DNA of 64,000 bases from Tenodera sinensis (GCA_030765045.1 CM060969.1:52065716-52129715), one strand, 5' to 3'. Counted from the stretch's first letter, positions 1 through 10,440 are shown. Made by a program: numbers and translations. The notes: generated by a model from the letters alone, not told the origin.

Positions 1-248
1 AATCGCGTAAGTCCCAGCCCCTGGTTATCATGTAGGATCTGTGTGCGTATCCGCTGATAAAGGTCAGTCCCGGGGAGGGGCCATTGCATGAGCTGATGCA
101 CTCCTGAAGGCGATTGGGTCCATCTGTCTATACATTGGGAGGTGAGACCCTAGGGTGAGCAAGGTCCAGGCCAGGACTCTCACCTAAGCCGGGGTGGCGC
201 CCAGGAAGTGAGCATGCCATCGGAGACATTTGCAATGGTGGAGGATTA

Positions 249-1671
249 ATGCGCCATAAGTCCAAAAACTCCAAACAACAAAAAAGCAAGTGGAAAAGAA
301 GTAGTCGAGTGTTGTGGTCCTCGCTACTTAGTTATTACTAGAAAAGAGGAAGGTAAAAAATTCCTATCGGTGAGCCCCTTTACCATTCAAAAGGGTCTGG
401 ATAACATTGCTGGTCCAGTAAAGTCATGCACTAGATCTCGCAATGGCACGCTGCTGGTTGAAACACATTCATCCACCCAGGCAGCTAAAATACTGAAGGC
501 GAATATGCTAGCCAGTTATCCTATCAGTGTGGAGATGCACAGAACTTTGAACTCCTCGCGCGGCCTGATAAACACCCGCGCCTTGGATGATCTAAGTAAT
601 GAGGAGATTAAAGAAAATCTGTTGGAACAAGGCGTTACTAACGTTTACAGGGTTCAGCGCAAAGAGGGTGGTGAACTAAAGCCAACACGTACCCTGTTCC
701 TGACCTTTGACCGGGTAGATCTCCCGCAGAGGATTAAGGCAGGGTACGAATCCATCGAAGTTCGGCCTTTCATCCCGAACCCGCTGAGATGTTTCAAGTG
801 CCAGCGCTTTGGACATACAAGCGAGCTTTGCAAGGGACAAGCTATATGCCCTCAATGTGGAGATGAATCCCACGATGGTGCATGTACAGCAGCTCCGTCA
901 TGTGTGAACTGCAGAGGTGAACATCCATCCAGTTCCCGAGATTGCCCCCGTTTCGTAGAAGAAAGAGCGATTCAAGAGATACGGGTTAAAGAGAAGGTGC
1001 CCTTCTCAGAAGCCCGGAAGCTCTTGCGTTTACGCCAACCCTCTGTTCCAAGGTCCGGGACCTATAGCTCAGTTGTAGCTAAACCGGTACCGAGCAGAGA
1101 GATCGCAACGCAGACCAGCGATTTTAATGGGGCAACAATATCTGAAAAGACACTTGTAGCCCGTAGCTCTATTCCAAAGCCTTCAACATCAGCGCGCACA
1201 TCTATGTCAACGTCAACGTCCACAAAATCAAGTGCAAAGAACATCACTGTTACATCATCAAGAGCACCAAGATCAGAGCAAAAAACTAGCAAGCCCGTAA
1301 GATGTGAAGCCTCACCGATAAAGTTTAGAAAGAATTACACAAGGACCGACTTCCTCAAGGAAAATAGTGTGTCTAATCCCAGTACATCGAAGGGATGTAA
1401 GAGTCCACGAACATCTCCTCGAAGATCTCGAATATCCTCTTCTGGAGAATCTTCAGGGGTGGACTCTGACCGGCGTCTTTCATTTTCGCCGGTCTCCGTG
1501 TCAAATCGGTTCGAAGCTCTCGAACCAAAATTCAGTATCGGAACACGGACGTCCTCGGCAGAGGACATGGAATTGGAATCTGCCAACACTGGGAGACCCC
1601 CAGTAGAAAAAGGCGCGAAAAAGCGCCAGACAAGAATGCCAGCCCCACAGAAAAAAAAAGGGCTAAGTTAG
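249..1671 (+). pseudogene. LINE ORF1, Gag-like nucleic-acid-binding protein (frameshifted near N-terminus)
   Basis: The open frame running to 1671 codes for a Gag-like protein. It has a conserved N-terminal region (LVETHSS, TRALDDL), then three zinc knuckles of the CxxC-H-C type around residues 138-195 counted from 370, then a Ser/Thr/Arg-rich tail. Such proteins coat element RNA and chaperone target priming. No ATG opens this frame: it is open only from 250, after a TAA at 247-249, and the first usable triplet in the ORF body is GTG at 370. An ATG at 249-251 opens a Lys-rich start in a different frame that hits a stop near 339. The frame of the body already reads as ORF1-like upstream of 370, so a 1-nt indel somewhere around 280-335 is the simplest reading. 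The ORF1 stop lies 69 bases before ORF2. Confidence 0.8.
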
Positions 1672-1740
1672 TTCGACAACCGCCTGCTCCAAAGTAATGA
1701 AGAGTTACCTTGGAACTATCTGTCCCATACACAATGCAAT

Positions 1741-4700
1741 ATGGCTATCCTACAATGGAACATACGTGGAATTCGAACTCAACGGCCAGAACTTGAGCTT
1801 TTGCTCAAAGAATACGAACCTCTGGTTGCATGTTTGCAAGAGACTAAGCTGCGTCCTCATGACGCTTTCCATCTAAGGCGATACACCCCAATACGGTGTG
1901 ATGTTACACCAGAAGAGGGTGTACCGGCACATGGCGGCGCTATGATGCTTGTTAGAGATGACGTGTATATGCAAACTCTACCATTGCATTCTGATATACA
2001 ATCAGTTGCAATAAGGATTCTACTGCCAGACATCCATTTCACCATCTGTAATATATATTTGCCTCCGTCCCATGACTTCTCGCACATTGATTTAGAAGAT
2101 CTAGTTTCCCAGTTGCCAACACCGTTTCTGTTGGTGGGAGACTTCAATGCGCACCACCCACTTTGGGGTTCAAGTCGCGCTTGTGCGAGAGGTACACTCA
2201 TTTCCGATTTTTTGGACAGTCACAACCTAGCTCTCCTCAACACTGGAGAGCCTACATTCATTTCGGACTCTCACAATAGTTTCTCGCATCTTGACCTTGC
2301 AGTTTGTTCACCTCAGTTGGCAGTCTCCTTACAATGGAATGTCATCTCTGATTTACACTCTAGTGACCACTTCCCATGTCTTATTAGTCTCTTAACGCAA
2401 CATACATTTTCCACTCGTATGCCCAGATGGCGTTTGGACCATGCCAACTGGAACCTTTACACCCAGTTGGCTGTGTTTACCTACAACGAGCATGACTCAG
2501 TAAATAATTTGGTGCAGCATCTCACGGAGACGATTCTCTCTGCTGCTGAACAATCGATTCCGCGGTCGACTACACACCCCCGTCGATTTCCCGTTCCCTG
2601 GTGGACGGAAGAATGTCGGAATGCCATTCGTGCTCGAAGGCGTGCACTTAGGGTTTTCCAACGTCACCCTACTTTGGAAAACCTAATCGAGTACAAGAAA
2701 ATGCGCGCCAGGTCCAGACAGGTCATTAAGGATAGCAAAAAGTCATCATGGAGCAAATTTGTAGCTTCATTTAACCGACACACACCTTCCTCGGTTGTGT
2801 GGGATAGATTAAGGCGTGTTGCAGCTAAAACGACCCAAATACCAATAGCGGGACTAAAAACAGCCACAGGAGCTGTTGTTGATTCATTTGAAGTGGCCAA
2901 TACCTTTGGCAGTGCTTTCGCACAAGTGTCTAGCTCGGAAAACTACTCCCCTGAGTTCCTTCCAATTAAAACTCAGGTGGAATCTCAAGGCTTCTCGTTT
3001 CGTTCTAGAAACGTAGAAGATTACAATCGCCTTTTCACCATGGCAGAGCTGGAGTATTCCCTGAAATCTTCGCGATGTTCAGCACCAGGACCGGACGGTA
3101 TTCATGTACAAATGTTACAACAGCTCTCTCCTGAAGGTAAGGCATTCCTGCTTGAGGTCTATAACCGTGTTTGGGTTGACAGTATACTCCCAGAAAATTG
3201 GCGGGAGGCCACCGTTATTCCCATCTTGAAGGCTGGGAAGGACCGTCATCTTCCCTCCAGCTATCGTCCTATTTCCCTCACCAGTTGCGTTTGCAAGGTG
3301 ATGGAACGCATGATCAATGGACAATTGGTATGGTGGTTAGAAAGTCGTAACCTACTACCTAACATCCAGTGTGGTTTTCGACGACGCCGTTCAACTGTTG
3401 ACCATCTTGTGTCAATATCGACACAGATAATGGACGGCTTTATGAAGAACTGTCAAACCGTTGGCATATTTTTTGATCTTGAGAAGGCTTATGATACGTG
3501 CTGGCGAGCAGGGATTCTACGTTCCCTGTATGCCTGGAACATACGTGGACGCCTACCACTTTTCATTCAGGAGTTTATGAAGGACCGCTTTTTCCGAGTA
3601 AGGGTCGGCTCGGTTTTTTCTAATTCTTTTGTTCAGGAGGAGGGAGTACCTCAGGGTTCGGTGCTAAGTGTCACGCTCTTTGCTATAGCAATTAACTCCA
3701 TCTGGAAATGTGTTCCACCTGGAGTTTCGTCATGCCTATTCGTAGACGACTTCGCTGTCTATTGCACTTCTCAGCGCACGGCGTTTTTACAACGGCGCCT
3801 GCAGCAATGTTTGGACAACCTTAGAGAATGGAGCGTGAAAAACGGCTTCCGTTTCTCAACTGAGAAGTCAATCTGCGTTAATTTCTGGCGCCGTAGGAGA
3901 CGATTACCACCTTCGCTCCGATTTGGTCCAGATTCACTTCCCTTCGCAGAAGAGACGCGCTTCCTGGGTTTGATCTTGGACAGGAAGCTTAGTTGGTCGT
4001 CGCATATTGCACAGCTAAGAGCGAGATGTGACCGTTCCCTAAATATTATGCGAGTACTGAATGGCAAATCGTGGGGAGCGGATCGAACAATTTTGTTGCG
4101 AATATATCGCGCATTGGTCCGATCCAAGCTAGACTATGGGTGTATTGTTTATTCGTCAGCACGATCATCTGTGCTGAGAAGATTAGACGTGGTCCATAAT
4201 AGGGGCATCCGCATTGCAACAGGAGCTTTTCCAACAAGCCCAGTGGTGAGCCTTTACGCCGAGTCCGCAGAAGCTCCTCTGCAATATCGGCGTCAGATTC
4301 TCTTGGCAAATTATGGTTGTGCGCTTAGATGTATGCCTAAGCACCCAACGTTCGCTTCTTTTTTCACCACCACGCTAAGAGAACGATATAGAAATAGCAC
4401 CCTTAATCCAAAGCCTGCGGGGTTCCGTTTCCAAGAGCTCCTAGTGAAGCTTGGAGTGGAACTGCCTGTGATGTTCGCCAAGGGCGAGAGACTTTACCCC
4501 CCTTGGCTATCTGGTACGCCCCATGTAGATCTTGGGATGACTATACACCAGAAGTCCACGATGCCTATTTCAAGTATCCGCACGTGTTTCTTAGAATTTT
4601 TGTCAGGCTACTCTGACCGTAAATATATTTACACCGATGGATCAAAGAACACCAACGGTGTTGGATGTGCTTATGTTTATGGAACCGAACCATATACATT

Positions 4701-5430
4701 CGGTTTTCCAAATAGCACTTCCATTTTTACCGCAGAGCTTTATGCAATCTATCGAGCCGTTTAGTATGTTCGCCGTCGTAAATTAGGTGACTGCCTGATT
4801 TTGAGCGATTCCCTTAGTGCACTGCAGAGCCTTTGTCAGTTGTACAACCCCCACCCTATTGTACAACGTATCCAGGATGCCCTCCATGTTTTACACGCTT
4901 CTGGCGTTGACGTGGTGTGTGCATGGATTCCTGGTCACGTAGGTTTGCCTGGGAATGAAAAGGCAGATTTAGCAGCAAAGACGGCAACTACAGAACCCAG
5001 AATTATCATCTCACGTGTTACTTCGGAAGACTTTAGGCTTGAAGTGCGGAGAGCGGTGCTGTCGTCCTGGCACGACGAGTGGTCAGCTCTCCGCGGTAAT
5101 AAGCTTAGAGAAGTGAAAGAACTTCCGATAAACTGGGTAACTTCCTGTCGCACATCTCGTCGCGAGGAGGTTAGTTTGGCTCGATTAAGAATAGGGCACT
5201 GCAATTTTTCGCACGGTTACCTATTTAAAAGGGACCCTGCGCCTCTATGTCCGCTGTGTGACAACGGTTTGTCGGTTCGCCACGTGCTCCTAGAGTGTTA
5301 CTCTCTAGCGCACCTTCGGGATTCTCTGCAGCTGCCTGCCAGACTTGCAGAGGTCCTAGCTGACGACAAAACAGCGGTTGATAGAGTTCTTAATTTTTTA
5401 GCGCAGTGTAATATAAATTTGAGGATTTAA
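1741..5430 (+). pseudogene. LINE ORF2 polyprotein: AP endonuclease - reverse transcriptase - RNase H (one in-frame TAG)
   Basis: Starting at ATG 1741, residues 1-220 form an apurinic-type endonuclease (WNIRG near 6, QETKL near 33, GDFNAH near 133, SDHFP near 208). Residues about 440-730 form a reverse transcriptase, with GVPQGSVLS near 634 and FVDD near 666 as the polymerase active site. RNase H begins near residue 962 (YIYTDGSKN). The frame is broken once by TAG at 4762-4764, then continues in the same frame to 5430. The continuation carries the second half of RNase H (IPGHVGLPGNEKAD) and a C-terminal CPLC...H...C motif. The neighbouring copy has TTG at the equivalent codon, so the stop is probably a point mutation in this copy. 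Apart from it, the ORF is full length, which suggests a fairly recent insertion. Confidence 0.9.
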
Positions 5431-5581
5431 ATTTTTTAATTATCTTGTTCTGCTTTTGGACTAATTTATCACCTTGTTTCATATCTGGCTATTGCCACTG
5501 ATTTCTACCTTGTATATTTTGTTGTTTCTAGTATTTTTATTTTTTGAGTGAAATTTATATCTGGCTATTGCCATGAGTCTG

Positions 5582-5619
5582 TTAAGGGCGCTGATGACCT
5601 AGAAGTTGAGCGCCCTTAA
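5582..5619 (+). other. 3' stem-loop of LINE copy 1
   Basis: An 11-bp perfect inverted repeat, TTAAGGGCGCT (5582-5592) with AGCGCCCTTAA (5609-5619), encloses a 16-nt loop just before the tail repeats. Its position at the 3' end fits the RNA structure that LINE reverse transcriptases recognise. The same structure is kept in copy 2 (7225-7258). Confidence 0.75.
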
Positions 5620-5646
5620 ACCAAATCCAAATCCAAATCCAAAATT

Positions 5647-6957
5647 CAAGAGACTAAGCTGCGTCCTCAAGACGCTTTCCATCTAAGGCGATACGCCCCA
5701 GTACGGTGTGATGTTACACCAGAAGAGGGTGTTCCGGCACATGGCGGCGCTATGATACTTGTGAGAGATGACATATATATGCCATCTGTACCAATACAGT
5801 CTGATATCCATTTCAGCATTTGTAATCTATATTTGCCTCCGTCCCATGACTTCTCGCACATTGATTTAGACGATCTAGTTTCCCAGTTACCAACACCGTT
5901 TCTGTTGGTGGGAGACTTCAATGCGCACCACCCACTTTGGGGTTCAAGTCGCGCTTGTGCGAGAGGTACGCTCATTGCCGATTTCTTGTACAGTCACAAC
6001 CTAGCTCTCCTCAACACTGGAGAGCCTACATTCATTTCTGACTCTTACAATAGTTTCTCACACCTTGATCTTGCAGTTTGTTCACCTCAGTTGGCAGTCT
6101 CCTTACAATGGAATGTCATCTCTGATTTACACTCTAGTGACCACTTCCCATGTCTTATTAGTCTCTTGACGCAAGATACATGTTCCACACGTATGCCCAG
6201 ATGGCGTTTGGACCATGCCAACTGGAAACTTTACACCCAGAACTTAGAATTTTTGTCAGGCTACACTGACCGTCGATATATTTACACCGATGGGTCAAAG
6301 AGCACCAACGGTGTTGGATGTGCTTATGTTTATGGAACCGAACCATATACATTCGGTTTTCCAAATAGCACTTCCATTTTTACTGCAGAGCTTTATGCAA
6401 TTTATCGAGCCGTTTTGTATGTTCGCCGTCGTAAATTAGGTGACTGCCTGATTTTGAGCGATTCCCTTAGTGCACTGCAGAGCCTTTGTCAGTTGTACAA
6501 CCCCCACCCTATTGTACAGCGTATCAAGGATGCCCTCCATGTTTTACACGCTTCTGGAGTTGACGTGCTGTGTGCATGGATTCTTGGTCACGTAGGTTTG
6601 CCGGGGAATGAAATGGCAGATTTAGCAGCAAAGACGGCAACTACAGAACCCAGTATTACCATCTCACGTGTTACTTCGGAAGACGTTAGGCTTGAAGTGC
6701 GGAGAGTGGTGCTGTCGTCCTGGCACGACGAGTGGTCAGCTCTGCGCGGTAATAAGCTTAGAGAAGTGAAAGAACTTCCGATAAACTGGGTAACCTCCTG
6801 TCGCATATCTCGCCGCGAGGAGGTTAGTTTGGCTCGATTAAGAATAGGGCACTGCAATTTTTCGCATGGTTACTTATTTAAAAGGGACCCTGCGCCTCTA
6901 TGTCCGCTGTGTGACAACCTTTTGTCTGTTGGAGTGTTGCTCTCTAGCGTACCTTAG
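5647..6957 (+). pseudogene. RT-less endonuclease-RNase H fusion frame in LINE copy 2
   Basis: The frame is open from the truncated 5' edge (QETKL) through GDFNAH and SDHFP of the endonuclease, and then passes straight into RNase H at YIYTDGSKS without a break; the first ATG is at 5752. Both deletions (36 nt and about 2.1 kb) keep the frame. The RNase H nonsense codon of copy 1 is absent here (TTG at 6415-6417). The frame ends at 6957 because of a net 14-nt loss near 6925, inside the C-terminal Cys/His motif; the remaining C-terminus lies in another frame to 7069. No promoter is visible, so this is most likely a dead copy, although the preserved frame is unusual. Confidence 0.75.
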
Positions 6958-7224
6958 GGATTCTCTGCAGCTGCCTGCTAGACTTGCAGAGGTGTTAGCG
7001 GACGACAAAACAACGGTTGATAGAGTTTTTAAGTTTTTAGCGGATTGTAATATCAATTTGAGGATTTAAAATTTCAGATATTTGTTTATGCCTTTTGACC
7101 TATTTATTACATTGTTTTATATCCGTCTATTGCCGCGGTTTTTACGTTTATGTGTATTTTGTCTTTGATACTAGTAATTTATTTTTTATTCAAGATTATA
7201 TCTGGCTATTGCCATGAATTTTAG

Positions 7225-7258
7225 AAGGGCGCTAATGACCTAGATGTTGAGCGCCCTT
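7225..7258 (+). other. 3' stem-loop of LINE copy 2
   Basis: AAGGGCGCT (7225-7233) pairs with AGCGCCCTT (7250-7258). It is the counterpart of the copy 1 stem-loop and marks the 3' end of this insertion. Confidence 0.7.
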
Positions 7259-7514
7259 AAAACCCACAAATCAATTAATCTATGATGCCATATGAAGTGA
7301 GAGTGGTTGTTGAACACTATTCAAATTCAGTTTTAGCTTATGCTAGTTCATCAAATTACAAATGACTTTTAATTTTTCAAGAATCTCATGCTTTTAAAAA
7401 TTCTCTTTGTTGTCAGCAGCAATACATAGATCAAGTCAAAGTGCTAGGAATTCTAAGGAAGCAAGGGAAAAGAATAAAATAAATTTAGATTTTTTTTGTT
7501 CACAAAGAATATGT

Positions 7515-7520
7515 TTTATT
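7515..7520 (-). terminator. Candidate polyadenylation signal of Slimp (AATAAA on minus strand)
   Basis: TTTATT on the plus strand gives AATAAA on the minus strand, about 36 nt downstream of the Slimp stop codon. This implies a very short 3' UTR. The hexamer is common in AT-rich DNA, so its use is inferred. Confidence 0.45.
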
Positions 7521-7555
7521 CTTTTGGTCTATTATATATCTGTTAACAATAGTAA

Positions 7556-8971
7556 TTACAACACTGGAATATGCTGCTTTATAATCTGGGGAATGAAATC
7601 ATAGTTATCTCCCATACTTTTGTTAAGCTCTAAAATACATCCAAACAGTTTAGGCACTGAAACTACATTACCAGATAAAATATAAATGAAGTTAGTTTCA
7701 TTTGCTTTCTCTCCATTACAAATAAGGAGTCTTTTACTTATATAATCATTGCTAAGTGAAAGACTTCCAGTCTCCACATATGACTGCAAAAATGAAGAAT
7801 ATACCTGAAAATTAGCTCTTAAGCTTTCCCAATGCTTTAATGACTTAGCAGGAGCATATACAACCCTAAAAGGATAGCCCAAGTTCATATATGTCTTGGT
7901 AATTAAATTCAGTGTTTTATCAAATTCATCTTCAATTTCTTTACTAGACCTGGCACCTATGAAAACTTCCACAGATGATGCCTGACAAACATTGAACAAG
8001 CCCAAGGAATCTGCTTTCTCCAAGTTGCTTGTAGGGATGTACTGGCGACCTGATGCAACAAATTTAAGAGGGAGTGATTTTGGTGAAATGGTTTCTTTTG
8101 CGAGAAAGGCACAGAAAGAGGGTAAAGTAGAACCTCCTACTAAATGAAGATGGTTAACATCTTTGTTTTCAAGAATATCACCAATATCTTCAAGTATGAA
8201 GGTAGCTAATGGATTTTCATGATCAATTCCACTTCCTTCTAAAACAACACTCCTTACAAAATCAGAATTACAAAATCTTACAAATCCATTCTCCTCTAAT
8301 GCATTCATAAAATAATGCACTATACCCAGCTCACATAGCGCACCAATGCCTTTTAAATAATAGCAAGTAGGACTGTAATACTCCAGTACATCCAGCTTTG
8401 CTCCTATCTGCAGATGATTTTCAGTTTTAATCTTCATAAACTCATTTTCTACCATCCTTATAATAATTTCTTCTTTAATTGGTGTTAGAGGGTGAAGGTC
8501 ATTTGGCAACCTCAAAACATTTGCCACAGTCTTTTTTTCCAGTTCCCAAACAGCTTTTGTTACTGCTTTCATATCCTCTCTAATGATCTTACCTTGTAAT
8601 TTCAATCTTTCTATTTCTTTTCTATGCTCCTCTGTGTTTGTTTTGCTCAGTTCTTTAATTTTTGCTGCAATGGCTACTCTCCTATCTTCTAGTATATTTT
8701 TGTCCCTTTCCATATCTGACAGTATATCCCAAAGACTTTTCAATTTCTCTATATTGGGATTAATTCCACGATGTTTTAGGTTTTCTATGAGATTGAACAT
8801 GTTTTTGAACCGTTCTTCAGCATCCACATATGGTGATAAGGTTGCAAACATATCTTTAGCCTTATCACCAGTTATGTAAAGTGCAGAACCAGTAGAGCGA
8901 GAGCAGAAGCATCTTGTAGTTCTTTTCTGCTGAAAAATTAGGTACAGAAGTCTCCTTCTAAGGGAAAACAT
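7556..8971 (-). CDS. Slimp: Slimp-like seryl-tRNA synthetase paralogue, mitochondrial, non-catalytic
   Basis: A 471-residue single-exon frame. The N-terminus is basic and Arg-rich (MFSLRRRLLY), as in mitochondrial targeting peptides. Residues about 84-150 form a Lys/Glu-rich helical region matching the SerRS tRNA-binding coiled coil. Residues about 155-471 follow the SerRS class II core in order. Motif 2, normally containing an F-R-x-E core, reads FVASGRQYIP (about 304-313). Motif 3 reads SGNVVSVPKLFGCILE (about 433-448), without the glycine-rich stretch and Arg that bind ATP. This pattern fits SLIMP, the insect SerRS-like mitochondrial protein that has lost aminoacylation and supports mitochondrial function through partners. 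The start is well defined: the first ATG follows an in-frame TGA at 9007-9005. The ATG lies 28 nt downstream of the ZNF593 stop codon. The main alternative, true mitochondrial SerRS, is disfavoured by the missing motifs. Confidence 0.88.
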   Translation of the reverse strand: MFSLRRRLLYLIFQQKRTTRCFCSRSTGSALYITGDKAKDMFATLSPYVDAEERFKNMFNLIENLKHRGINPNIEKLKSLWDILSDMERDKNILEDRRVAIAAKIKELSKTNTEEHRKEIERLKLQGKIIREDMKAVTKAVWELEKKTVANVLRLPNDLHPLTPIKEEIIIRMVENEFMKIKTENHLQIGAKLDVLEYYSPTCYYLKGIGALCELGIVHYFMNALEENGFVRFCNSDFVRSVVLEGSGIDHENPLATFILEDIGDILENKDVNHLHLVGGSTLPSFCAFLAKETISPKSLPLKFVASGRQYIPTSNLEKADSLGLFNVCQASSVEVFIGARSSKEIEDEFDKTLNLITKTYMNLGYPFRVVYAPAKSLKHWESLRANFQVYSSFLQSYVETGSLSLSNDYISKRLLICNGEKANETNFIYILSGNVVSVPKLFGCILELNKSMGDNYDFIPQIIKQHIPVL

Positions 8972-8999
8972 TTTGAGCTTGAGTGTAATACAAGTATAT

Positions 9000-9207
9000 T
9001 TAGTTCATTTCACTAATTTTCTCACTTTCTTCTAATGATGGTTGTGTTTCCATTTTCCTTTTCTTTGCTTCCTGAAAACTGCCTTTTCCAGCAGCTCTCT
9101 CAGACTCTTCTATGCTGTACGGTTCCAATTCCAGTGCCTTCAAACGACGTTTATGTACCTTCGTGCGAAAGTGATCTTGTAATGCTTGATTATCAATGAA
9201 ATATCGG
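9000..9207 (-). CDS. ZNF593: ZNF593/Bud20-type zinc-finger protein, last coding exon (partial gene)
   Basis: On the minus strand, a TTCTGTTTGTTTCAG acceptor precedes an exon of 208 nt coding RYFIDNQALQDHF, RTKVHKRRLKALELEPYS, IEESERAAGKG and a charged tail, ending at TAA 9002-9000. This is the characteristic C-terminal half of ZNF593/Bud20, a nucleolar C2H2 protein linked to export of the large ribosomal subunit. The His pair of the finger lies here; the Cys pair is in the exon at 17003-17103. The phase is exact: GC at the end of that exon plus C here restores the Ala codon. Exon 1, which should encode the basic N-terminus, was not found in the window. Confidence 0.88.
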
Positions 9208-9799
9208 CTGAAACAAACAGAAGATCAGTAATTACATTTACAATAAAAAATATGCAACCTCATGATTTCTTTGCACTACTATTCATAATTTATGGTCACC
9301 TATACAATAGACCCTCAGTATAGCAAGCCAGTGTTATAAACTGGCTTAAATACCTTCAAAACAAATGCTGAAGTTCATTCATATCACACTAAGGGAAAAA
9401 ACAACTTATTTGTACATTCACATAGAACTAAACACTATGAAAATAGCTTCAATATGCTGGTCTACATTTATATAAAATACTACCCCATTATATAAGAGGT
9501 ATTGAATCGCAACAAAAATTCAAAAAGGTGTTATTCAGTTTTTTACTGCACTATAGCTTTTACAATGTAGAGGAATTCCTACATCTTGAAGCAGGAAATT
9601 AGGAAAGTAGGAAATAAATTGTAACTTTGTAAATTATTATTTTTTGTTTATATATCTTGGTTCCTTTATTGTACTTTCAATTTGTATTGAATCTTATATA
9701 TCTGCATTTGTAATCGTCTATGAATCCTTAAATATTTTTCTTTATATTGTTAAGTTTACATATCCTATAACATGTGTCATGTTAAATTAAATTAAAGAC

Positions 9800-10003
9800 A
9801 TTAAACTTAAATACCAACTTTGGTTTTTAACCGACTTTTCGTTTTTGAGTTATGCTGTCCACAGACTGGCACACAGACCTTTTTCTAAAAATGCTTTCTT
9901 TGGATTCAGGGGGCCTCAAAACATATATTTCAGGTGAAATCTCGACATTGAATTTTTGGGTGGAATACAATACTTCCCCTACTTACCAGTAGAGAAAGTA
10001 AAA
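9800..10003 (-). repeat. Partial copy of ACTTTCTCTACTG-TIR repeat (minus strand)
   Basis: Reading the minus strand from about 10003, it starts with ACTTTCTCTACTG and follows the 16102 copy through the 'accaaagttggtatttaag' region, then stops. Only the first ~200 bp of the 0.8-kb unit are present. It faces the 16102 copy in inverted orientation across the BEL element. Confidence 0.75.
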
Positions 10004-10283
10004 AGGGAGAAAGAAAGCAAAACAAGAACAGATGACTTCCAGCAGCGGTAGGAACTTTCATCTGTGTTAAAAGTGTCATATGATTTGAGAATTATAAAAC
10101 AAATTATTCAAGTAACATCTGTATGTTGCTATTATATTAACTTTCTTTCCCATTCCCATCCTTCATTGCTTTAGAATTATCAAAAGTTCACAATACTCAA
10201 GTCCTTCGATTCCTCTTCTTAGCAAAGCATACAGCTTACACGTTATTGGATCAGCTGTATTCTGGTTGTTTTGTAAGAAACAT

Positions 10284-10415
10284 TGTTCAGTAACTGATAT
10301 TTGAATTGCAGTCGAAAGGTTGGCTAGCCTGTTTTTGATGGTTGCCAAGGGAGGTAACTATGTAGAATAAATGATCAAAAAGGATACAGTCCATTTTATT
10401 ACCATGATGGTAACA
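10284..10415 (+). repeat. 5' LTR of BEL/Pao element (132 bp)
   Basis: Starts TGTTCAGTAACTG and ends ATGGTAACA. It matches the 3' LTR except for about four substitutions and the absence of a 19-nt stretch. The length is short for BEL LTRs. Confidence 0.9.
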
Positions 10416-10440
10416 TTTGGTCCTCCGGGCCAGATACTGC
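10416..10440 (+). other. Primer-binding region of BEL/Pao element
   Basis: TTTGGTCCTCCGGGCC follows the left LTR directly, where the minus-strand tRNA primer anneals. The tRNA was not identified. From 10441 to 10814 lies an untranslated leader with no other feature seen. Confidence 0.5.

Larger units (their letters stand above)
1..5640 (+). mobile_element. Near-complete non-LTR retrotransposon (LINE) of the RNase H-bearing I/LOA/R1-like group, copy 1
   Basis: The unit contains a GC-rich 5' leader, ORF1 with three CCHC knuckles, ORF2 with endonuclease, reverse transcriptase, RNase H and a C-terminal Cys/His motif, a short AT-rich 3' UTR, a stem-loop, and a tail of CAAATC-type repeats (about 5620-5644). 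An RNase H domain in ORF2 argues against typical Jockey or R1 elements and for the I/LOA-like side; exact clade is not settled by eye. The element may begin before base 1, so the 5' end is unknown. It is damaged: ORF1 is shifted near its N-terminus and ORF2 has one in-frame TAG inside RNase H. A second, truncated copy follows directly. Confidence 0.9.
5647..7262 (+). mobile_element. 5'-truncated, internally deleted LINE copy 2 (tandem to copy 1)
   Basis: Sequence from 5647 matches copy 1 from about 1837 (CAAGAGACTAAG) through the endonuclease region, then jumps at about 6240 from the copy 1 position near 2470 to that near 4590. The whole reverse transcriptase, roughly 2.1 kb, is missing. A smaller 36-nt deletion lies near 5803 relative to copy 1. 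The rest of RNase H, the 3' UTR and the stem-loop follow. It starts immediately after the CAAATC tail of copy 1, so the two are head to tail. Confidence 0.88.

Noticed and set aside
1367..1606. Alternative frame inside ORF1
   Set aside because: Shadow of the ORF1 tail; Ser/Arg-rich sequence often leaves open alternative frames.
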